Source of the DNA: Bacteroidota bacterium
GTDB taxonomy: Bacteria; Bacteroidota; Bacteroidia; AKYH767-A; OLB10
DNA: 64,000 nt
Direction: 5' to 3'
NCBI GenBank assembly: GCA_016713445.1
Contig: JADJPB010000015.1
Coordinates: 1 to 64,000, forward strand
The position numbers and the translations under genes are program-made. How positions within the stretch are numbered: position 1 is the stretch's first letter; every line of letters begins with the position of its first letter. The notes under the pieces are model-generated. The model searched no databases and was not told where the DNA came from. It worked only from the letters and a program-made list of their open reading frames with translations. Below are positions 48,395 through 58,439 of this stretch, piece by piece.

Positions 48395-48967
48395 ATGAGT
48401 TTCGAAAAAATTATAACTATTCCAGGCATGAGTGGCCTTTTTAAGATGATCGCACAAATGAGAAACGGCGGCTTCGTTGTTGAATCTTTAATAGATGGTC
48501 GTCGTCAACCCGTTTCTTCTATGCAGAGAATCACAATGTTAAAGGATATTGCTGTTTTTACTATGGAAGACGATGTTCCACTTTATGATGTGTTTAAAAA
48601 GATGAAGGAACATGATACCATCGCTTCCGGTGTTCCTGCAAAAGCAGATCCTGCCGATCTTAAAGCTGCCTTAAAGAAAATTTTACCCGATTTTGATGAT
48701 GATCGTGTGCATGCCTCTGATATTCGTAAAATGTTTTTATGGTATAAGCTGGTAAAGAATGATGTGGGAACCGAAGAATCAGATGCTGCTATGAAGGCTG
48801 AATTTGACGGCGAAGTTCCGACTAAATCTTCTGAAGTGGAAGAGGTTGTAGTGGAAGAACCGGTGAAGAAAAAATCTGTAAAGAAAAAGACGGAAGATGT
48901 TGTGGCTGATGGTGATGCTCCTGCACCTAAGAAAAAGACCGCCAAAACAACTAAAGTAAAGGAATAA
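48395..48967 (+). CDS. DUF5606 domain-containing protein
   Basis: A 190-residue protein found widely in Bacteroidota. The conserved N-terminal ~125 residues start with IITIPGMSGLFKMIAQMRNGGFVVESL and contain RQPVSSMQRITMLKDIAVFT and ALKKILPDFDDDRVHASDIRKM. The last ~60 residues are a low-complexity Lys/Glu/Ala tail (PVKKKSVKKKTEDVV, APKKKTAKTTKVKE) that is probably disordered and could bind nucleic acid. The function is unknown. It is monocistronic, with its own promoter and terminator. Confidence 0.9.
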   Translation: MSFEKIITIPGMSGLFKMIAQMRNGGFVVESLIDGRRQPVSSMQRITMLKDIAVFTMEDDVPLYDVFKKMKEHDTIASGVPAKADPADLKAALKKILPDFDDDRVHASDIRKMFLWYKLVKNDVGTEESDAAMKAEFDGEVPTKSSEVEEVVVEEPVKKKSVKKKTEDVVADGDAPAPKKKTAKTTKVKE

Positions 48968-48988
48968 TAAGTGGTAAAATCTATGGAA

Positions 48989-49014
48989 AAGCCGACCTTA
49001 GAGTCGGCTTTTCT
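48989..49014 (+). terminator. Terminator after the DUF5606 gene
   Basis: AAGCCGAC (48989-48996) pairs with GTCGGCTT (49003-49010) around a 6-base loop, followed by TTCT. Confidence 0.85.
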
Positions 49015-49105
49015 AATTTACACGATTTAATGTTCAATTCTTTTTAAATTTATTAATGGAGCTGTTGGTAGCCTAGTATCTTCGTATTGATAATTTAAAT
49101 GGATT

Positions 49106-50827
49106 ATGTTGTATAAAGAATCTTTATTAACGGATAGGGAATATTTACCTGAAAAATTAGAAGTGAGTGATTGGCAAACGGTTGAATCATTTTTTAAAGA
49201 GTTGCTAAACAGGAGAATTGAGAGTGTTGATGAATTAAAAGGATGGCTTGAAATAGAAGTGAGCTGGAAGCTTTTCTTCAAGAAGAATTAGGGTGGCGGT
49301 ATATTCGAATGAGTTGTGATACCGCTAATGAAGAATATTCGAATGCGTTTAATTTTTTCGTGGGTGAGATACAACCTAAAATTTCTCCGCTGAGCCATCA
49401 ACTTGATCAGTTTTTACTCGCAAACTCTTTTCTAACAGATCTTAAAGGTCGAGCTTACGAAATTCTATTGCGTCAGGTGAAGAAACGGGAGGAGATTATT
49501 CGTGAAGAAAATGTTCAACTATATGCTGCTCTTCAACAAAAAGAACAGGAGTTTTCCACAATTTCAGGAGCGATGAGCATTGAATGGGAAGGATCGGAAA
49601 TTACGTTGCAACAGGCCAATAATTTCTTGGAACAAGATGACCGTCAAAAACGTGAGTTAGTCTATTTGAAGATTATGGATCGACGTGCTCAAGATGCTAA
49701 CCGTCTCGATGATTTGATGAATGAACTCATATTGGCTAGAAATGAAATAGCAGCAAATGCCAATTTTAAAGATTTCAGGGATTATATGTTTGCAAGCCTA
49801 GGCCGATTTGACTATACCGCACACGATTGTCTGAAGTTTCATGTAGCTGTAGAAAAGTTTCTCGTTCCAATCAATGAAAAGATTGATGCCTACCATCAAA
49901 AGGAATTAGGCTTATCTCAATTAAAACCTTGGGACATTTCCGCTTCTACTAAAGGTAAAATTCCACTTCGCCCGTTTGAGTCTGCAAACGATGCGATGAA
50001 GAAAACAATTTCATGCTTCAATGAAATTAATCCGTTTTTGGGATCTTGCATGGCACAGATGCAGAGCGCTAAGCGAATCGATTTGGAGTCGCGAAAAGGA
50101 AAAGCTCTGGTGGATATAATTATCCCTCTATGAGACCGGACTCCCGTTTATTTTTATGAATTCAACGAATAGCTTGCGCGACATGGTGACGCTGGTGCAT
50201 GAAGGCGGTCATGCCGTTCAGTCTATTGTTGATCGACCGCTTGAATTGGTCGATTTCAAGAATTTACCGAGTGAAATTGCTGAACTGGCATCTATGTCGA
50301 TGGAGCTGATCTCAATGGAACATTGGCACCATTATTTTGAAAATGAACATGAATTGAAAATGGCTAAGAGGAAGCATTTGGAAGATGTTCTCAAGGGCTT
50401 GCCGTGGATTGCTTGTATAGACGCATTTCAACATTGGATATATACACATCCTAACCATACTGCTGAAGAGCGTAGTGATGCTTGGTTACAAACCTATGAA
50501 CGCTTTGTTAGCAAAGTGGTGGACTGGTCAGGACAAGAGCCCGTTCGAAAGCTACTCTGGCAAAAACAATTGCATATTTTTGAAGTGCCATTTTACTATA
50601 TTGAGTACGGTTTTGCTCAGTTAGGTGCAATTGCTATGTGGAGGAATTATCGAAATAACCCATCAGAGACAATAGAACAGTACCTCGACGCGCTGAAAAT
50701 GGGCTATACAGCTTCGATCGCTGAAGTGTATGAAAAAGCAGGAGTTCGTTTCGATTTTTCGGAGAGCTATATTCGTGAATTAGCAGGATTTGTAACTGAC
50801 GAATGGGAAAAATTGATCGATTCATGA
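49106..50827 (+). CDS. pepF: M3 family oligoendopeptidase F (three frame breaks)
   Basis: A cytosolic zinc oligopeptidase of ~575 residues. The active site VTLVHEGGHAVQSI carries HExxH (HEGGH, ~50198), and the third ligand Glu is in NLPSEIAELASMSMELIS. Upstream, FKDFRDYMFASLGRFDYT is typical of the family. Pieces 49106-49291, 49309-50133 and 50156-50827 are joined by three single-base additions: A at 49251-49253 (restores SELEAFLQEELGWRYIRMSC), C near 50107, and C near 50124-50126 (together restoring KAPGGYNYPLYETGLPFIFM). A possible TATCTTCG -7 element is at 49077-49084. Confidence 0.92.
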
Positions 50828-50977
50828 AGATGATTTCGTTTTTTTCTTTTATCTTGAAAACCATTTTTGTGAGGAATTGGAAGCGTAAAATGAAGGGTTG
50901 TTTAATGCATTGGTTTATCAGTAATAAATTGAAACTTTTTAGTCTCGAATACGAATAAGTAGTGTTATATATAAACG

Positions 50978-53908
50978 ATGTTTGTAATAAACGCATTTAC
51001 AGGATTGATGATCGGCTTAAGCATAGTGCTTTTGTCGACGATTTTGTTTTTGTGGTTTCGTCGCACGAAGAAAAAACCTCAAGAGGATTCATTCAGCGCT
51101 CTTTTCGAGCAACAACCTGAGGCCTGGCTGATCATGGATGGTATTTCCTTGAAAACGATCAAGGCGAATCAAAAGGCTATGAATATGTTTGGGATTTTTC
51201 GCCCTCAATTTATGCATCAACTCTCATTTCAAAAGTTGTTTCAAGAAGATCTTTCGGAAGATGAAGCTATGCTGTTGGTGAATGCTGTGGATAATAACAC
51301 TTTCGTAAATAAAGTGCTCGACTGCAGGAGTCTGCAAGGTCGAATTTTTAAAGTAAACGTTAGTATAAGTCGTGTCTACGAAGGAAATTTGTTTTGTCGA
51401 TTTGCAGATCCTCTCGAACAAGCTTTGCCAATTCAACTGCACGATGATCCCATCGGCATAAACTCCCCTCAAGAAAAACCAATACCAATTTCTACTTCTT
51501 ATTTTTTAGAAGATCAAACGCACACATCTGCAAAAACGGAAAATGAAAATGCGTTAAGTAAACAAGAATCGTTCAATGAAGATCTATTTAAGTCGACCAG
51601 TGACGCAATTGCGCTTATTGGCGAGAAGCAAGAGTTCTTGGAAGTAAATGAAGCATTTGCTCAACTTACAGGTTACGAAGTTTCTGAATTGAAAACGCTG
51701 AATTTTGATCAACTTATTCATCCCATCGACTCTAATGCCCATCAGCAATGGTTTGCAGATTTAATGGAAGGTAAGTTTAGAATAAATCGAACGGAACGAA
51801 AAGTGCTGCGGAAAGATGGTCGCCAAGCCAACTTAGAGTTCTTAGGTGCTTTGTTGCCAACACGGAGAGCAGTGGTGATTTCTGCACTCGACAATAGTGA
51901 AGTACGTCAAAAACAACATTTACTCCTGCAAAATCGAGAGAATCTTTTGGCATTGATTGAAAATACCGGAGAAGCAGTGCTTTCATTAGATGCTCTTGGG
52001 CATATCACGGTGGTGAATAAACATTATCGTTCATTGTTTTTTGCAGAAACCGGACTCGAATTGAATGAAGGAACTTTCTATGAAGAACAACTTCCTAAAG
52101 AGAAAAAAGTGCAGTGGAAAGAGAATTTTCGAAAAGTATTGCAAGGAAAAACTGTCAGTTATCGTGAAGAGCTAAAAGACGAGGATGGCGATGTATTGAT
52201 GTATGAAATTCTATTGTATCCTGTAAAAGATGAGTCAGGTTTAACTACTGGAGTATCATTTTCAGGTCGAAATATCACCGATCGTATCAAACAGGAAGAG
52301 GCACTAAAAGAAGCACGCGATAAAGCTGAGAAAGCTACGAATGCGAAATCTGAATTTTTAGCAGTAATGAGTCATGAAATTCGTACGCCACTGAATGGAC
52401 TTATCGGAATGTCGGATTTGTTAAATACGACCGAACTGAATGATCAGCAGAAAGAATTTGTTGATGTTATTCGATTGAGTGGAGAAAGTTTGTTACAGGT
52501 GATTAGTGATATTCTTGATTTCTCGAAGATTGAAGCCAATAAAATGCAACTCGAATACGCGCCTTTTCGAGTGGAAGAAGTGGTGAAGGAAGCTTTGACG
52601 ATATTGTCAGGGAAAGGGAAGGAGAAGAACTTAAAGTTGCTTTCAGTTGTTCATGAAGATGTGCCCACTTTTATTATCGGTGACAAAGCCCGGTTGCGTC
52701 AGATCATCATGAATCTTGTTGGAAACGCAATTAAGTTTACGGATGAAGGAAGTGTAACTGTAGAAATAAAAAAGCTGAAGGAATCACACGGTGAAGTATC
52801 GCTTGAGTTTTCTGTGATCGATACCGGAATTGGAATCGAAAAGGAGGCTGCTGAAAAACTATTTACAGCTTTTACGCAAGCTGACTCATCTACTTATCGA
52901 AAATATGGTGGCTCCGGACTCGGTTTGACTATCTGTAAAATGTTGGTGGATTTGATGGGCGGAAAGATTTGGGTAGATAGTAAAATCGGAAAGGGAAGTA
53001 CGTTTTCATTTTCGTTTTTAGCTCGCGTGGCCGATAGTAATGAAGTGTATCAAGCTGGTCGCGAAGATTTGGAAGAAGTAGTTCTGCCACTTACTTCAAC
53101 AAAAAATGAAACGGAGATTGAAAAACTTCCTATTAGAATTTTACTTGCTGAAGATAATGATATCAATCGATTATTAGCCGGTAAATTGTTTGAGCGTTTA
53201 GGGCATTCTATCCATGCCGTGACTAATGGTAAGGAAGCTTATGAAGCCGTGAAGGAAGGAAACTATGATTTGGTATTTATGGATGTGCAAATGCCTGAAT
53301 GGAATGGGTTGGAAGCATCTCAACATATTCGTGCAGAACTCCCATCAACCCAACAGCCCATTATTATTGCCATGACTGCTTTTGCCGGTGATGACGATAA
53401 AGAATTATGTACGAAAGCAGGAATGGATGATTATTTGTCTAAACCAATTAATATGGACGATATCGAGAAAATGATTTTGAAATGGTCTAAGGTGAATAAG
53501 AGTCAAACTTTTGAAGATAATATGAAACGTAAAACAGAATTGGAGGTCGAAGAAACACTCTTAATTAATCAAAGCGCTATTCAGCGTTTGATGGATATCG
53601 GTAAACAAACGGATCCCGGCTTTTTACAGCAGGTACTCGATATGTTTATTAAGCAAGCTCCTCTGGATATTGAAAATATTGTGCAAGGGTTTGAGCGTGG
53701 CGACTTTGCACTCATGTGGAAAACGGCGCATAAATTAAAAGGTACCTGTCTCAATATAGGTGCACAACGGCTGGCTGAAACTTGCAAAGAAATCGAACGA
53801 AAAGGTCGAAATCTGGAAAATGCAGGACTTTTAGGCTTGTGTATGCAGCTGGACAAAGTTTATAATGCCACCATCGCTGAATTAAAAAATCTCTTTCATT
53901 ACAACTAG
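50978..53908 (+). CDS. Hybrid sensor histidine kinase with PAS, receiver and HPt domains
   Basis: A 976-residue inner-membrane sensor. One N-terminal helix (~5-28) is followed by PAS-like domains at about 35-125, 200-310 and 325-440. The HisKA box FLAVMSHEIRTPLNG has the phospho-acceptor His466. The ATPase domain shows NLVGNAIKFTDEG, DTGIGI and GGSGLGLTI. The receiver domain (~715-835) has ILLAEDNDINR, Asp769 in VFMDVQMPEWNG and DYLSKPI. The HPt domain near the end has His918 in TAHKLKGTCLNIG. All relay residues are present, so a full His-Asp-His relay is possible, ending on an unlinked regulator. No partner is adjacent. The periplasmic part is negligible, so the signal is probably cytosolic. 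The frame is intact across 2.9 kb. Confidence 0.93.
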   Translation: MFVINAFTGLMIGLSIVLLSTILFLWFRRTKKKPQEDSFSALFEQQPEAWLIMDGISLKTIKANQKAMNMFGIFRPQFMHQLSFQKLFQEDLSEDEAMLLVNAVDNNTFVNKVLDCRSLQGRIFKVNVSISRVYEGNLFCRFADPLEQALPIQLHDDPIGINSPQEKPIPISTSYFLEDQTHTSAKTENENALSKQESFNEDLFKSTSDAIALIGEKQEFLEVNEAFAQLTGYEVSELKTLNFDQLIHPIDSNAHQQWFADLMEGKFRINRTERKVLRKDGRQANLEFLGALLPTRRAVVISALDNSEVRQKQHLLLQNRENLLALIENTGEAVLSLDALGHITVVNKHYRSLFFAETGLELNEGTFYEEQLPKEKKVQWKENFRKVLQGKTVSYREELKDEDGDVLMYEILLYPVKDESGLTTGVSFSGRNITDRIKQEEALKEARDKAEKATNAKSEFLAVMSHEIRTPLNGLIGMSDLLNTTELNDQQKEFVDVIRLSGESLLQVISDILDFSKIEANKMQLEYAPFRVEEVVKEALTILSGKGKEKNLKLLSVVHEDVPTFIIGDKARLRQIIMNLVGNAIKFTDEGSVTVEIKKLKESHGEVSLEFSVIDTGIGIEKEAAEKLFTAFTQADSSTYRKYGGSGLGLTICKMLVDLMGGKIWVDSKIGKGSTFSFSFLARVADSNEVYQAGREDLEEVVLPLTSTKNETEIEKLPIRILLAEDNDINRLLAGKLFERLGHSIHAVTNGKEAYEAVKEGNYDLVFMDVQMPEWNGLEASQHIRAELPSTQQPIIIAMTAFAGDDDKELCTKAGMDDYLSKPINMDDIEKMILKWSKVNKSQTFEDNMKRKTELEVEETLLINQSAIQRLMDIGKQTDPGFLQQVLDMFIKQAPLDIENIVQGFERGDFALMWKTAHKLKGTCLNIGAQRLAETCKEIERKGRNLENAGLLGLCMQLDKVYNATIAELKNLFHYN

Positions 53909-53980
53909 TAAAGATAATCAATTGAAAATAAGGACATTCATTTAGAATGATTCGTTCAATAATTTTTAATATGAATTCTC

Positions 53981-54010
53981 TTGTTTTAAATAATTCCCTG
54001 TGTATCTTTG
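53981..54010 (+). promoter_or_regulatory. Promoter upstream of rpsU
   Basis: TTG at 53981-53983 and TATCTTTG at 54003-54010 are 19 bases apart, a close match to the Bacteroidota consensus. The ATG follows at 54032. Confidence 0.65.
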
Positions 54011-54031
54011 CAGTCCAATTAAAATTTGATC

Positions 54032-54226
54032 ATGATCATAGTTCCGATTAAAGAAAACGAAACAATCGACAAAGCGTTAAAGAAGTACAAGAAGAAGTTT
54101 GAGAAAACGGGCACTGTAAAGCAATTGCGCGCTCGTCAAGCATTTGAAAAACCTTCTATTACCCGTCGTACTGAAATCAAGAAGGCGGTGTATAAGAACC
54201 TTATGCATTCGAACATAGAAGCTTAA
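54032..54226 (+). CDS. rpsU: 30S ribosomal protein S21
   Basis: A 64-residue small-subunit protein with the conserved start IIVPIKENETIDKALKKYKKKF, then KQLRARQAFEKPSITRR. S21 helps present the mRNA 5' region near the 16S 3' end. In Bacteroidota the 16S tail is thought to be sequestered and Shine-Dalgarno use is low, so S21 is of special interest in this phylum. The start is the ATG at 54032, not the in-frame TTG two codons earlier. Confidence 0.96.
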   Translation: MIIVPIKENETIDKALKKYKKKFEKTGTVKQLRARQAFEKPSITRRTEIKKAVYKNLMHSNIEA

Positions 54227-54249
54227 TTGCTTTAATCTAATTATACCTA

Positions 54250-54280
54250 ATCCGGGCTCCAAAAGAGCTCGGATTTTTCA
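54250..54280 (+). terminator. Terminator after rpsU
   Basis: ATCCGGGCTC pairs with GAGCTCGGAT (one G-T wobble) around CAAAA, followed by TTTTT. Confidence 0.8.
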
Positions 54281-54493
54281 TTTTTTATGTTTTGATATTT
54301 CCTGTAAGCATTCTTTATAAGAGCGTTAGGATTATCTTTTTCTTAATTGAAGAGTAAAGTTGATTTTTTTCAGAAGCCGATTGTGTAAAAACATTGTGTT
54401 TTCCTTCGTGATCCGACCAATTCGTATGTATCTTTAGACAATCAATACAACTTTTCGAAAGATTTTTTGTTATTAAAAAAGGGAAGGGTCAAT

Positions 54494-55393
54494 ATGAACA
54501 ACGAGTACGATACTTTTATCTCTTATTTACAGCATGAAAAAAGATATTCAGCTCATACCATTTTGGCGTATGATACCGATCTAAAACAATTCCTCGATTT
54601 TTTACAAGCACAATATCAACTAAATCTTCCTTCTGAAGCCACTCATTTTATTATTCGTTCGTGGATAGTTTCATTAATGGAAAATAAATTGGACCCGCGC
54701 TCTGTAAATAGAAAGATCACAACGCTACGTACCTTATATAGATATTTAGTGCGTCAAGGATCTGTTCAAAAAAATCCCATGCTTAAAGTTCAAGCTCCGA
54801 AAACTAAGAAAAAGTTGCCTGAATATGTTGATGAAGAGAAGATGGAAAGATTATTTGAAACATCTCCAGAGGTAAAGAATGATTTTGAGTCGGTGAGAAA
54901 TTACTTGATGGTCGATTTTTTTTATCGGACGGGTGTCCGACTATCAGAGTTGATCGGGTTGAAAATAACCGATGTTAATCTGTTTAGTTTAACGATCACC
55001 GTGTTGGGAAAAAGAAATAAGGTTCGACAAATACCCATTACGAATTCATTTAAAACTATTTTGCAAAATTATTTAAGTGTAAGAACTCAGTTTCTAAATG
55101 AAGTAGGAGTGGAGTCGGCGCATTTCTTTGTCGGAAATACTGGTAACAAAATGTATCCTGGATTCGTTTACCGAGTAGTGAAAAGTAGTATTAGTCAAGT
55201 TTCGACGGGGAAAAAGAAAGGCCCACATATTTTACGTCATAGCTTCGCAACGGCTATGTTGAACCATGGTGCAGATATCAATGCTATTAAAGAAATTTTA
55301 GGGCATAGTAGTTTAGCTGCAACACAGGTGTACACCCATAACAGTATTGAGAAATTAAAGGAAGTTTATAAGCAAGCTTTTCCAAAAGCATAG
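54494..55393 (+). CDS. xerC: Tyrosine recombinase XerC/XerD type
   Basis: A 299-residue site-specific recombinase. The SAM-like N-terminal domain (FISYLQHEKRYSAHTILAYDTDL) is followed by a catalytic domain with Arg149 (RTGVRLSELIG), His245 and Arg248 (HILRHSFAT), His271 (LGHSSLAATQ) and the nucleophile Tyr280 (VYTH). All active residues are present. The length and its place between rpsU and hpf, a conserved Bacteroidota order, identify it as the chromosomal dimer-resolution enzyme rather than a phage integrase. XerC versus XerD is not certain. The ATG at 54494 gives the usual start; the frame is open upstream to 54467. Confidence 0.9.
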   Translation: MNNEYDTFISYLQHEKRYSAHTILAYDTDLKQFLDFLQAQYQLNLPSEATHFIIRSWIVSLMENKLDPRSVNRKITTLRTLYRYLVRQGSVQKNPMLKVQAPKTKKKLPEYVDEEKMERLFETSPEVKNDFESVRNYLMVDFFYRTGVRLSELIGLKITDVNLFSLTITVLGKRNKVRQIPITNSFKTILQNYLSVRTQFLNEVGVESAHFFVGNTGNKMYPGFVYRVVKSSISQVSTGKKKGPHILRHSFATAMLNHGADINAIKEILGHSSLAATQVYTHNSIEKLKEVYKQAFPKA

Positions 55394-55426
55394 TTAATCG
55401 AAAACAATCAATTAAAATTTAAAGAT

Positions 55427-55726
55427 ATGAAAGTAAAAATCCAATCCATCCATTTTGATGCAGATCAAAAGTTATTGAAGTTTGTAGAAGAGAAAATTGA
55501 GAAGTTAGTTCATCTCTATGATGCAATTATAGAGTCTGAAGTTTTCCTTCGTCTTGACAAAGACAATGAAAAAGGCAATAAAATAGCTGAAATAAAAATT
55601 TCTACTCCAGGAAAAACACTTTTTGCAAGCGAACAGTGTAAGTCATTTGAAGAAGCAACTGATAATGCGGTGGAAGCCCTGCGAAAGCAAATTACTAAAC
55701 ATAAAGAAAAAGTGAGAGGAGTTTAA
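55427..55726 (+). CDS. hpf: Ribosome hibernation promoting factor, short form
   Basis: A 99-residue protein of the HPF/RaiA family: KVKIQSIHFDADQKLLKFVEEKIEKL, then SEVFLRLDKDNEKGNKIAEIKI and a basic C-terminal helix. It binds the decoding region of 30S subunits in stationary phase. It starts 33 bases after xerC and shares its transcript, which ends at the terminator at 55751. Confidence 0.93.
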   Translation: MKVKIQSIHFDADQKLLKFVEEKIEKLVHLYDAIIESEVFLRLDKDNEKGNKIAEIKISTPGKTLFASEQCKSFEEATDNAVEALRKQITKHKEKVRGV

Positions 55727-55750
55727 TCCTTTTTTAATAGATGATTATTG

Positions 55751-55775
55751 GCCCCTCCACTACGAGGGGCTTTTT
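55751..55775 (+). terminator. Terminator after hpf
   Basis: GCCCCTC (55751-55757) pairs with GAGGGGC (55764-55770) around a 6-base loop, followed by TTTTT. Confidence 0.88.
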
Positions 55776-56399
55776 ATTGGGGATTATTTTCGGATTTGTC
55801 ATCCCTCTTAACTTCCATAATGAATGTTTACATTCTCGATTCAGTGTTTGATTCCATTTGCTTTGTATATTCTGACAAAGTGGAAGTTCTAATCAAAAGT
55901 TAAATTAAGAGCTAGGTTCGGAAGAATTAAATAATAATTGTTTTGACTCAGATGAATTTATTTAAGAGAATGGTATGCTCGTTTATGGGATTATGAGGGA
56001 CATAACACAAAAAATCAATTGAGTTTAAAGAGTCATCTCAAAACAATTTTAATTGATCCAACTATTAGTATTTTGTTTAGCAAGGGTCAAAGAAGGATGT
56101 GAAAGCTTGGGTAATCAATCAAGTTCCATCCTTTAATGAGTTCTTCGAAAGAAATTATTTTGTAAGAAATTTCACATGTTGAGTGTTTTATTAAAGGACT
56201 CGATATATAACGATGCTTTTTTTTGGGGCGACCTAAGATCTCGTAACCGTTTGACAGTTAATGTTAAATTTGCTTTTTTAAGAGGGCTCTGGTGAGAAGA
56301 ATTTAACTATTTACAAGTGATTAGATTATATATTTCATTCCATTCAATATCAGTGCAAATAAATAAATCAAACTTTGTAAGTTTTTTTTTAATGAACAC
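55776..56399. other. 620-bp A+T-rich gap before the tRNA-tuf operon
   Basis: No gene is supported. One stretch (56081-56178) is open for about 30 codons and reads protein-like (KKDVKAWVINQVPSFNEF), but it lacks a start and is bounded by stops, so it may be a gene remnant or chance. No repeats or RNA gene are recognised. The segment could hold upstream regulatory sequence for the stable-RNA operon. Confidence 0.45.
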
Positions 56400-56429
56400 T
56401 TGTTTGAAATAAAGAATTCACTAAATTTG
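56400..56429 (+). promoter_or_regulatory. Promoter of the tRNA-tuf-rpl-rpoB cluster
   Basis: TTG at 56400-56402, a 19-base gap and TAAATTTG at 56422-56429 match the consensus closely. The first tRNA begins 44 bases downstream. An A/T-rich stretch precedes it, as is common for strong promoters. Confidence 0.65.
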
Positions 56430-56472
56430 CAGTCCCTTTTTGGGGAGTAGGTTATAGTTCATTGAAAATCAA

Positions 56473-56546
56473 GCCGATGTAGCTCAGTTGGTCAGAGCTA
56501 CTGATTTGTAATCAGTAGGTCGGGGGTTCGAATCCCTCCATCGGCT
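56473..56546 (+). tRNA. tRNA-Thr (TGT)
   Basis: Acceptor GCCGATG pairs with CATCGGC (56539-56545); the D-arm is AGCTC...GAGCT; the anticodon stem is CTGAT/ATCAG with loop TTTGTAA, giving anticodon TGT; the T-arm has GGTTCGAATCC. CCA is not encoded. Confidence 0.95.
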
Positions 56547-56622
56547 CTTGTGGGGGTACAAAATCTTGTATCCAAAACAGGGGTACTTGAATCGTTCATT
56601 ACCGCATTGGCTCAAACAATTC

Positions 56623-56708
56623 GGGGAGATAGCCAAGCGGCCAACGGCAACAGACTGTAAATCTGTCCTCATACGAGTTCGAAGGTTCGAATCCTTCTCT
56701 CCCCACCA
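56623..56708 (+). tRNA. tRNA-Tyr (GTA), CCA encoded
   Basis: Acceptor GGGGAGA pairs with TCTCCCC; the anticodon loop CTGTAAA gives GTA; a long class II variable arm (CCTCATACGAG) and a GGTTCGAATCC T-arm are present. A genomic ACCA follows the acceptor, so CCA is encoded, unlike in the neighbouring tRNAs. Confidence 0.95.
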
Positions 56709-56821
56709 GGTTCTTTGAATACTAGAAATTCGTCTTCCGTTCTTGTAAAGGCGGTAATAATTCTTGGTAATGGAATAAGAGATAGGCAATTCTTATTGTG
56801 CTAAGAATGAAGATGTCATAA

Positions 56822-56894
56822 GCGGAAGTAGCTCATTTGGTAGAGCATCAGCCTTCCAAGCTGAGGGTAGCGAGTTCGAGCCTCGTCTTCCGCT
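56822..56894 (+). tRNA. tRNA-Gly (TCC)
   Basis: Acceptor GCGGAAG pairs with CTTCCGC; the anticodon stem TCAGC/GCTGA has loop CTTCCAA, anticodon TCC; the T-arm is GAGTTCGAGCCTC. CCA is not encoded. Confidence 0.95.
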
Positions 56895-57113
56895 CACTTA
56901 CTGCTTGAAAAAGCAAATAGGAGCATGAATTGAGTTGAAAATAGAGTAGAATCTTCAGCCCAACTAAAATTATTGATAATGAGTTGTATGATTCAATAAT
57001 TTTCGTAATTTCACGCCCCAAACAAAGTATAATACCCGGCGGGTTCGGATGGACGAAAACAGCTAGTAAACTGGAATAGGCATCCGAATAAGAATAGAAT
57101 TCATTCTTGTCCC

Positions 57114-57186
57114 GCCAATGTAGCTCAGTCGGTAGAGCACATCCATGGTAAGGATGAGGTCACCAGTTCGATCCTGGTCATTGGCT
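57114..57186 (+). tRNA. tRNA-Thr (GGT)
   Basis: Acceptor GCCAATG pairs with CATTGGC; the anticodon stem CATCC/GGATG has loop ATGGTAA, anticodon GGT; the T-arm is CCAGTTCGATCCTGG. Together with the TGT isoacceptor it covers most Thr codons. It lies directly upstream of tuf. Confidence 0.95.
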
Positions 57187-57236
57187 CAATTAATTAAATA
57201 GTAAAATTTAAACAATTACAATAACACTTACATAAA

Positions 57237-58423
57237 ATGGCAAAGAGAAATTTGATCGTTCCAAGCCCCACGTAAACATTGGAACAATTGGTCACGTTGA
57301 CCATGGCAAGACCACTCTTACTGCTGCAATTACTAACGTTCTTGCTCAGTCTGGTTTGGCAGAAAAGAGGGATTTCTCCTCTATTGATAACGCTCCAGAA
57401 GAGAAAGAGCGTGGTATTACCATTAACACAGCTCACGTAGAGTATCAGACGACAAATCGTCACTACGCTCACGTTGACTGTCCAGGTCATGCTGACTACG
57501 TTAAGAACATGGTTACAGGTGCTGCTCAAATGGACGGAGCTATTCTTGTGGTTGCAGCAACGGACGGTCCAATGCCTCAAACTCGTGAGCACATCCTGCT
57601 TGCTCGTCAGGTTGGTGTACCTAAAATTGTAGTATTCATGAATAAAGTAGATGCGGTAGATGATCCGGAACTTCTTGACTTAGTTGAGATGGAAATCCGC
57701 GAACTTCTTTCTTTCTATAAGTATGATGGTGATAACACGCCAATCATTCGTGGTTCTGCATTAGGTGGTCTAAACCTTGATGCTACATGGATGCCAAAAA
57801 TCAATGAATTGATGGATGCTGTGGATGCTTATATCCCACTTCCTCCTCGTGAAGTTGACAAGCCTTTCTTGATGCCTGTTGAGGACGTATTCTCGATCAC
57901 TGGTCGTGGTACGGTTGCCACTGGTCGTATTGAGCGTGGTGTAATCAACTCCGAACGATGTGGTAGATATCATCGGTATGCAATCTGAAAAACTATCTTC
58001 TACTGTTACAGGTGTTGAGATGTTCCGTAAGATTCTTGATCGTGGTGAAGCAGGAGATAACGTAGGTTTATTATTACGTGGTATTGAGAAAACGATATCC
58101 GTCGTGGTATGGTTATCGCAAAACCAGGTTCTGTAAAGCCTCACGCAAAGTTTCAAGCTGAGATCTATGTATTGAAGAAAGAAGAAGGTGGTCGTCATAC
58201 TCCATTCCATAACAAATATCGTCCTCAGTTTTACTTCCGTACTACTGATGTAACAGGAGAAATCACTTTACCAGAAGGACGCGAAATGGTTATGCCTGGT
58301 GATAACGTAACTATCACCGTTGAATTGATCCAACCTATCGCAATGGATAAAGGTCTTCGCTTCGCGATTCGTGAAGGTGGACGTACCGGTGGTGCTGGTC
58401 AGGTTACTGAGATCATCGAGTAA
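57237..58423 (+). CDS. tuf: Elongation factor Tu (three frame breaks)
   Basis: EF-Tu delivers aminoacyl-tRNA to the ribosome. GTPase motifs are present once frames are joined: GHVDHGKTT (~57294), [29 protein letters not shown] and the SAL of G5. Domains 2 and 3 follow ([59 protein letters not shown]). Breaks: one A missing at 57242-57245 (ATGGCAAAAGAG expected), one at ~57950-57960 within GVINS..VVDIIG, and one A missing in the A4 run at 58089-58092 (IEKNDIRRGM). The length after repair is ~395. An essential, highly expressed gene with three breaks is strong evidence of sequence error, unless a second intact tuf exists outside the window. Confidence 0.96.
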
Positions 58424-58439
58424 TCTTATACATTCTAAG

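Noticed and set aside
54494..55393. Tyrosine recombinase as a phage or integron integrase
   Set aside because: The length, rpsU-xerC-hpf context and absence of att repeats or phage genes indicate the housekeeping Xer enzyme.
56484..56789. 101-codon minus-strand open frame across the tRNA cluster
   Set aside because: It is antisense to two intact tRNA genes.
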